Below are positions 7,473 through 10,307 of a stretch of DNA of 10,307 nucleotides, one piece after another. The DNA is from a bacterium (GTDB taxonomy: Bacteria; NPL-UPA2; JAUVJM01). The DNA lies in the NCBI GenBank assembly GCA_030606215.1, contig JAUWGW010000032.1, forward strand, positions 1-10,307, given 5' to 3'. The notes beneath the pieces are model-generated. The model was not told where the DNA came from and did not search any database. It saw only the letters and a list, made by a program, of their open reading frames with translations. Both the position numbers and the translations under genes were made by a program. The first letter of the stretch is position 1. Each line of letters opens with the position of its first letter.

Positions 7473-8788
7473 CTACCCTCTCCTATCCGCCCCACAGCCC
7501 TTTCCAATGCCGCCAGAGCAAGGTTATAATCATATAGAGCCTGATAATAATCACTGCGGGTTTGACTCAACATAGTCTGGGCATCCAGCACATCGGTGTT
7601 AGTGGCCATGCCTTCTTTAAACCGCAAAGACGTATCCTGGAAATTTCTCTCCGCAGATCTAATCGCCTGCTCCTGCACTTTTATCTTTTCTTTAGCCGCC
7701 AACAAATCAAGATAAGCCTGGCGGACTTCAAGTTCTATACCGTTCTTTAAAAGCACGAAGCTATTTCTGAGTTGTTCATGCTGCGCTTTTGTTCTCCTGA
7801 ACTCATTTCTGCTTTCTCCCCAATCCCATATATTCATGTTCACTTGAATTACCGCACTCCAAGATTCTTCCCACTCATCTACAGGGATTTCTGCTCCTTT
7901 CTGCCTATCCCAATTCCCTATAAACATAACCTGAGGAAAGAAATTAGAGCGGGCAATTTTTACTCCCTCTTCTGCCATACTCAATCTACTCTTCATTTCT
8001 CCTATTTCTGGTCTATTATCAAAAGCCTCTTCGGCTAAAGAAGGAAAATCAAAATTTATCTCCTCAAAACTCAGTATATCTTCAAGGTTCACTTCCGTCC
8101 CCATGTTTCTGTTTAAAAGGTTATTAAAATAAGATTTGGCTAACTTTACTCCATTATTTGCATTTATCAAATTCTGCTTTGCATTGGCCAAAGCAACCTT
8201 TGCTTTCAAAACATCTACTTGTGGAACCATCCCCTCCCTGAAGAAATTTTCCACGACCTCAAGATGCGCAGTAACCTGGTTCACCGCTTCCTCTGCTACT
8301 TTCTCCAACTTCTCCATTTCAAGAACCTTAAAGTAGGATTTCTTCACTTCAAAGACTAAATCGTTTTTTACCTTTTCAAAATAACTTTGGCTTGCCTCAA
8401 AATTCTTTTTCTGCATCCTGTAGAGAGAGGTAATTTTGCCTCCTGTGAAAAGAGGCTGCATAACGCCTAAATTGTAATCATAAATTTCATCCCCCTTTTC
8501 CTCATCGAGTCTCGTATAGGAAGAAGAGGTATAAATCTTGGGGAAGAAATTACTTAAAGCTTTCCCTCTCTCCGCTTCCGCTTCCTCTATTTTCCCTCTT
8601 GCAACCATTATGGAAGGATTATTTCTCAGGGCTTCGGAAATACTTTCATCAAGGGTAAGACTTTCCGCAAGACAAGGAAAATGCAAAGTGCAAAGTGCAA
8701 GATGCAAAACGACAACGCGAAATACAAAATTTTTAGTTTTAATACTAATTTGGGATTTTTGCTCTTTTATATTTAATTTTCTATTCAT
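7469..8788 (-). CDS. TolC-like outer membrane efflux channel protein
   Basis: Outer membrane factor of the tripartite pump. The mature part carries two tandem OEP repeats: LTLDESISEALRNNPSI opens the first, and SLAEEAFDNRPEIGEMKSRL the second, each followed by long amphipathic helices (for example AKVALANAKQNLINAN) and a beta-strand segment (GVMQPLFTGGKI; VNMNIWDWGESRNEF). I prefer the ATG at 8788, which has AAGG seven bases upstream; an in-frame ATG at 8809 would add seven residues. The N-terminus is a long polar, Lys-rich stretch, then a hydrophobic core VVVLHLALCTLHF and a likely signal peptidase I site after CLA. This core is encoded by a heptanucleotide repeat, and no Met lies between it and the mature protein, so the gene must use it to be exported. 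First gene of the overlapping cluster; the stop overlaps the adaptor start. Confidence 0.93.
   Translation of the reverse strand: MNRKLNIKEQKSQISIKTKNFVFRVVVLHLALCTLHFPCLAESLTLDESISEALRNNPSIMVARGKIEEAEAERGKALSNFFPKIYTSSSYTRLDEEKGDEIYDYNLGVMQPLFTGGKITSLYRMQKKNFEASQSYFEKVKNDLVFEVKKSYFKVLEMEKLEKVAEEAVNQVTAHLEVVENFFREGMVPQVDVLKAKVALANAKQNLINANNGVKLAKSYFNNLLNRNMGTEVNLEDILSFEEINFDFPSLAEEAFDNRPEIGEMKSRLSMAEEGVKIARSNFFPQVMFIGNWDRQKGAEIPVDEWEESWSAVIQVNMNIWDWGESRNEFRRTKAQHEQLRNSFVLLKNGIELEVRQAYLDLLAAKEKIKVQEQAIRSAERNFQDTSLRFKEGMATNTDVLDAQTMLSQTRSDYYQALYDYNLALAALERAVGRIGEGR
8682..8785. repeat. Heptanucleotide repeat tract inside the 5' end of the tolC-like gene
   Basis: Four tandem 7-bp units with consensus TGCAAAG lie at 8682-8709 on the plus strand: two exact copies, then TGCAAGA and TGCAAAA. 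They continue into an A/T-rich stretch to about 8785 with a looser 7-bp rhythm (ACAAAAT, CTAATTT, GGGATTT). The tract looks like an intergenic interspersed repeat but is coding here. It specifies most of the signal peptide of the channel protein. Read on the minus strand the core is TTTGCAC repeated, which has no stop in any frame and gives the same cyclic peptide (Leu-His-Phe-Ala-Leu-Cys-Thr) in all three. Confidence 0.7.
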
Positions 8789-8832
8789 ATTCTTCCCTTC
8801 TCTCCGCATCTTTAATCATTCCTGCCCTTTTT

Positions 8833-8892
8833 GTCATTCCTGCGGAAGCAGGAATCCAAGCAGGAATAGATTCCCATTTTCATGGGAATGAC
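8833..8892. repeat. Twin-hairpin palindromic repeat element (REP/MITE-like)
   Basis: A compact 60-bp element bounded by terminal inverted repeats GTCATTCC (8833-8840) and GGAATGAC (8885-8892). Inside are two perfect 8-bp hairpins, each with a 4-base loop: ATTCCTGC/GCAGGAAT at 8836-8855 and ATTCCCAT/ATGGGAAT at 8870-8889. A direct copy of TCATTCCTGC (8834-8843) also occurs just outside, at 8816-8825. The form is that of the GTCATTCC-type interspersed repeats common in many bacterial genomes. It fills most of the gap between the lipid A deacylase gene and the tolC-like gene, so it lies in the leader of the efflux operon. Neither hairpin is followed by a T-run on the minus strand, so it is not an obvious terminator. 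Confidence 0.75.
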
Positions 8893-8906
8893 AGAAAACA
8901 CACTTC

Positions 8907-9524
8907 TTAGTAAAAGAAAGAAAAGCCGATAAGAAGGGAGTGAACATCAACCCCTCCATTTGGATGTTTGATTCCGGCATTTGAGAAATGTCTGAAGCGA
9001 TATCCCACATTTAACGATGCGGCTTCCCGAAAGAAATAATGGAGCCCAAACCCACATTGAGCAAGGAAATTCCATCTGGTAGCCTGCTGCTCCACATCCT
9101 GCGTAGTATACACTGCACCTGTGCCCGCTTCTATGTAAGGAGAAAAACAACTGTTAATTGAGTGGGCATATTTTAGAAGTAATCCGCATCCAACCTCCAC
9201 ATTTGAGTCAGGATTCAACACCGGATTTATAAAAGGTTCAACCATAAACTCAAACATATCCGGCGATTTTACTTTCAGAAACTTACCACTGGCATCAAAC
9301 CCGAAGCGAAGACCTAAATGGAGAATCTCGTAATCATCAACCTCCTTATTTAAGGAACCTTTACCCCAACCGGACATAAAGCCAAATTCTTTAAGGTGAG
9401 CTTCCTCCGCCCGCGCCACTTGAGAGACAATAGCCGCAATGCAAATTGCCCTGATGAGATGCCAGACCATCCATCGGGATGCCTTCAACACAAATCTTAA
9501 ATTGCAAATATTCCAAATCTCCAT
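8907..9524 (-). CDS. pagL: PagL-family lipid A 3-O-deacylase (acyloxyacyl hydrolase)
   Basis: An outer membrane beta-barrel enzyme family that removes the 3-O-linked acyl chain from lipid A. A 205-residue reading frame with an N-terminal signal sequence: hydrophobic LIRAICIAAIVSQ with a likely cleavage after ARA near residue 39. The mature part is made of alternating strands (FEFMVEPFINPVL, YIEAGTGAVYT, GFGLHYFF, SLNVGYRFRHFSN) and ends in an aromatic FSFFY, the usual barrel insertion end. The PagL active-site motif is clear: H179 and S181 in RFRHFSNAG. The acid position, Glu in Pseudomonas PagL, lines up with D193. The start is uncertain: the ATG at 9524 has no good ribosome binding site and its first codons fall in an A/T-rich repeat. 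The ATG at 9470 (residue 19) would still keep the whole signal peptide. It lies between the 5S gene and the efflux cluster. Confidence 0.85.
   Translation of the reverse strand: MEIWNICNLRFVLKASRWMVWHLIRAICIAAIVSQVARAEEAHLKEFGFMSGWGKGSLNKEVDDYEILHLGLRFGFDASGKFLKVKSPDMFEFMVEPFINPVLNPDSNVEVGCGLLLKYAHSINSCFSPYIEAGTGAVYTTQDVEQQATRWNFLAQCGFGLHYFFREAASLNVGYRFRHFSNAGIKHPNGGVDVHSLLIGFSFFY
9491..9520. repeat. A/T-rich loosely period-7 tract at the start of the lipid A deacylase gene
   Basis: The tract contains AAAT/AAATT motifs about every seven bases (CAAATCT, TAAATTG, CAAATAT, then CAAATCT again after a two-base phase slip). It resembles the A/T-rich part of the repeat in the tolC-like gene. It covers codons 2-11 of the longest deacylase reading frame, so it may be a leader sequence wrongly counted as coding if the start is at 9470. 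Confidence 0.35.
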
Positions 9525-9551
9525 TTTTCAAAGTATGAGAAACTATAGAAC

Positions 9552-9573
9552 ATTATACGTTAAATTGTGTCAA
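9552..9573 (-). promoter_or_regulatory. Promoter-like hexamers upstream of the lipid A deacylase gene
   Basis: On the minus strand a perfect TTGACA (9573-9568) is followed after only 10 bases by a perfect TATAAT (9557-9552), about 28 bases upstream of the longest deacylase start. Both hexamers match the sigma-70 consensus, but the spacing is far shorter than the usual 16-18. A second possible -10, TATAGT, lies 20 bases after TTGACA. Either the TATAAT works without this -35, or the match is partly chance in A/T-rich DNA. Confidence 0.35.
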
Positions 9574-9633
9574 GAAAAAAGGGAATTTATAAAAGTGGGC
9601 GGAAATGGGATTGGATGAGTGAGAAATAAAAAT

Positions 9634-9753
9634 GCCCTGACAGTGTCCTACTCTCCCAATCCGTCTCCAGATCAGTACCATCGGCGCCGGAGGACTTAAC
9701 GGCCGTGTTCGGAATGGGAACGGGTGTTGCCCCTCCGCTATAACCATCAGGAC
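9634..9753 (-). rRNA. rrf: 5S ribosomal RNA
   Basis: A complete 5S rRNA of about 120 nt. The terminal helix pairs the 5' GTCCTGA with the 3' TCAGGGC. The conserved internal segment, GGGGCAACACCCGTTCCCAT followed by TCCGAACACGG, is typical of bacterial 5S loop B/C, and CGATGGTACTG and GGGAGAGTAGG mark the loop E and helix IV region. It sits about 100 bp downstream of the 23S gene in the normal 23S-5S order. A T-rich run (ATTTTTATTT on the minus strand, next to 9633) follows the terminal helix and may contribute to termination. Confidence 0.96.
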
Positions 9754-9758
9754 AAAAC

Positions 9759-9832
9759 AGCTTTCAGCCACCAGTCGTCAGCCTTCAGCCAACATATTAT
9801 TGCTGATAGCTGAAAGCTGATTGCTGATAGCC
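9759..9832. repeat. Inverted repeat made of heptanucleotide units in the 23S-5S spacer
   Basis: The right arm (9802-9832) is four near-copies of a 7-bp unit, GCTGATA/GCTGAAA/GCTGATT. The left arm (9759-9790) reads as the complement of similar units (GGCTGAA, GGCTGAC). The arms match at about 22 of 30 positions and are separated by an A/T-rich loop (AACATATTATT). In the rRNA precursor this would fold into a long imperfect hairpin between the 23S and 5S. The GCTGATA unit also occurs near position 154. Confidence 0.75.
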
Positions 9833-9854
9833 AAAACATAAGGCAAAGGGAATA

Positions 9855-10307
<453 letters not shown>

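Larger units (their letters stand above)
166..8809 (-). other. Seven-gene overlapping cluster, probable single operon
   Basis: Seven consecutive minus-strand genes are joined with no spacer. Five junctions are ATGA overlaps or the related TGATG: channel-adaptor, pump-murJ (TGATG), murJ-uvrC-like, uvrC-like-alkyltransferase and alkyltransferase-DUF4416. The adaptor-pump junction is TAA directly followed by ATG. This arrangement implies co-transcription and translational coupling of efflux, lipid II flipping, DNA repair and DUF4416 functions. No canonical promoter is evident in the 97-bp gap upstream of the channel gene, so transcription may start inside or upstream of the lipid A deacylase gene. 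Confidence 0.75.

Noticed and set aside
8682-8709. Tandem repeats considered as a CRISPR array
   Set aside because: The units are only 7 bp, directly tandem with no spacers, and no cas genes are nearby.
8836-8889. Hairpins between the deacylase and channel genes considered as a Rho-independent terminator
   Set aside because: Neither stem is followed by a run of T on the transcribed (minus) strand.
8538-8891. Plus-strand open frame of 117 codons running through the repeat element and heptad tract
   Set aside because: It is antisense to the tolC-like gene, and much of it is translated repeat.
9553-9771. Minus-strand open frame of 72 codons
   Set aside because: It lies within the 5S rRNA gene and its flanks.

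Overview
The window comes from a diderm (Gram-negative type) bacterium of moderate GC content. It has a lipid A-modifying outer membrane enzyme, a TolC-type outer membrane channel and an RND efflux pump. A DUF4416 protein, interspersed period-7 repeats and tightly overlapping genes would fit an uncultivated lineage such as Nitrospirota, Schekmanbacteria, Omnitrophota or a deltaproteobacterial relative. That placement is inference; the 23S rRNA segment would settle it. All genes lie on the minus strand, so the window reads biologically from right to left.

At the right is the end of an rRNA operon: the 3' part of the 23S gene (cut by the window edge), a spacer of about 100 bp holding a large inverted repeat built from 7-bp units, and a complete 5S gene. 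A short intergenic region with promoter-like hexamers leads to a PagL-family lipid A 3-O-deacylase. A 97-bp gap with a twin-hairpin repeat element follows.

From about 8.8 kb down to 166 runs a seven-gene cluster in which every junction is an ATGA or TGATG overlap, or a stop directly followed by a start: tolC-like channel, membrane fusion protein, RND transporter, murJ (lipid II flippase), a half-length UvrC (GIY-YIG nuclease plus UVR motif only), a short O6-alkylguanine-DNA alkyltransferase, and DUF4416. The first three genes give a complete tripartite efflux pump. MurJ serves peptidoglycan synthesis, and the next two genes form a DNA-repair pair. The layout strongly suggests one translationally coupled polycistronic unit joining export, envelope building and DNA repair.

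The left 165 bp hold no gene, only hairpins and another short period-7 repeat. The most unusual feature is that a heptanucleotide repeat (unit TGCAAAG on the plus strand) runs through the 5' end of the tolC-like gene and encodes the hydrophobic core of its signal peptide. Related period-7 sequences occur at three other places. No gene-free stretch exceeds 300 bases. No tRNA, CRISPR array, transposase or phage gene was seen.
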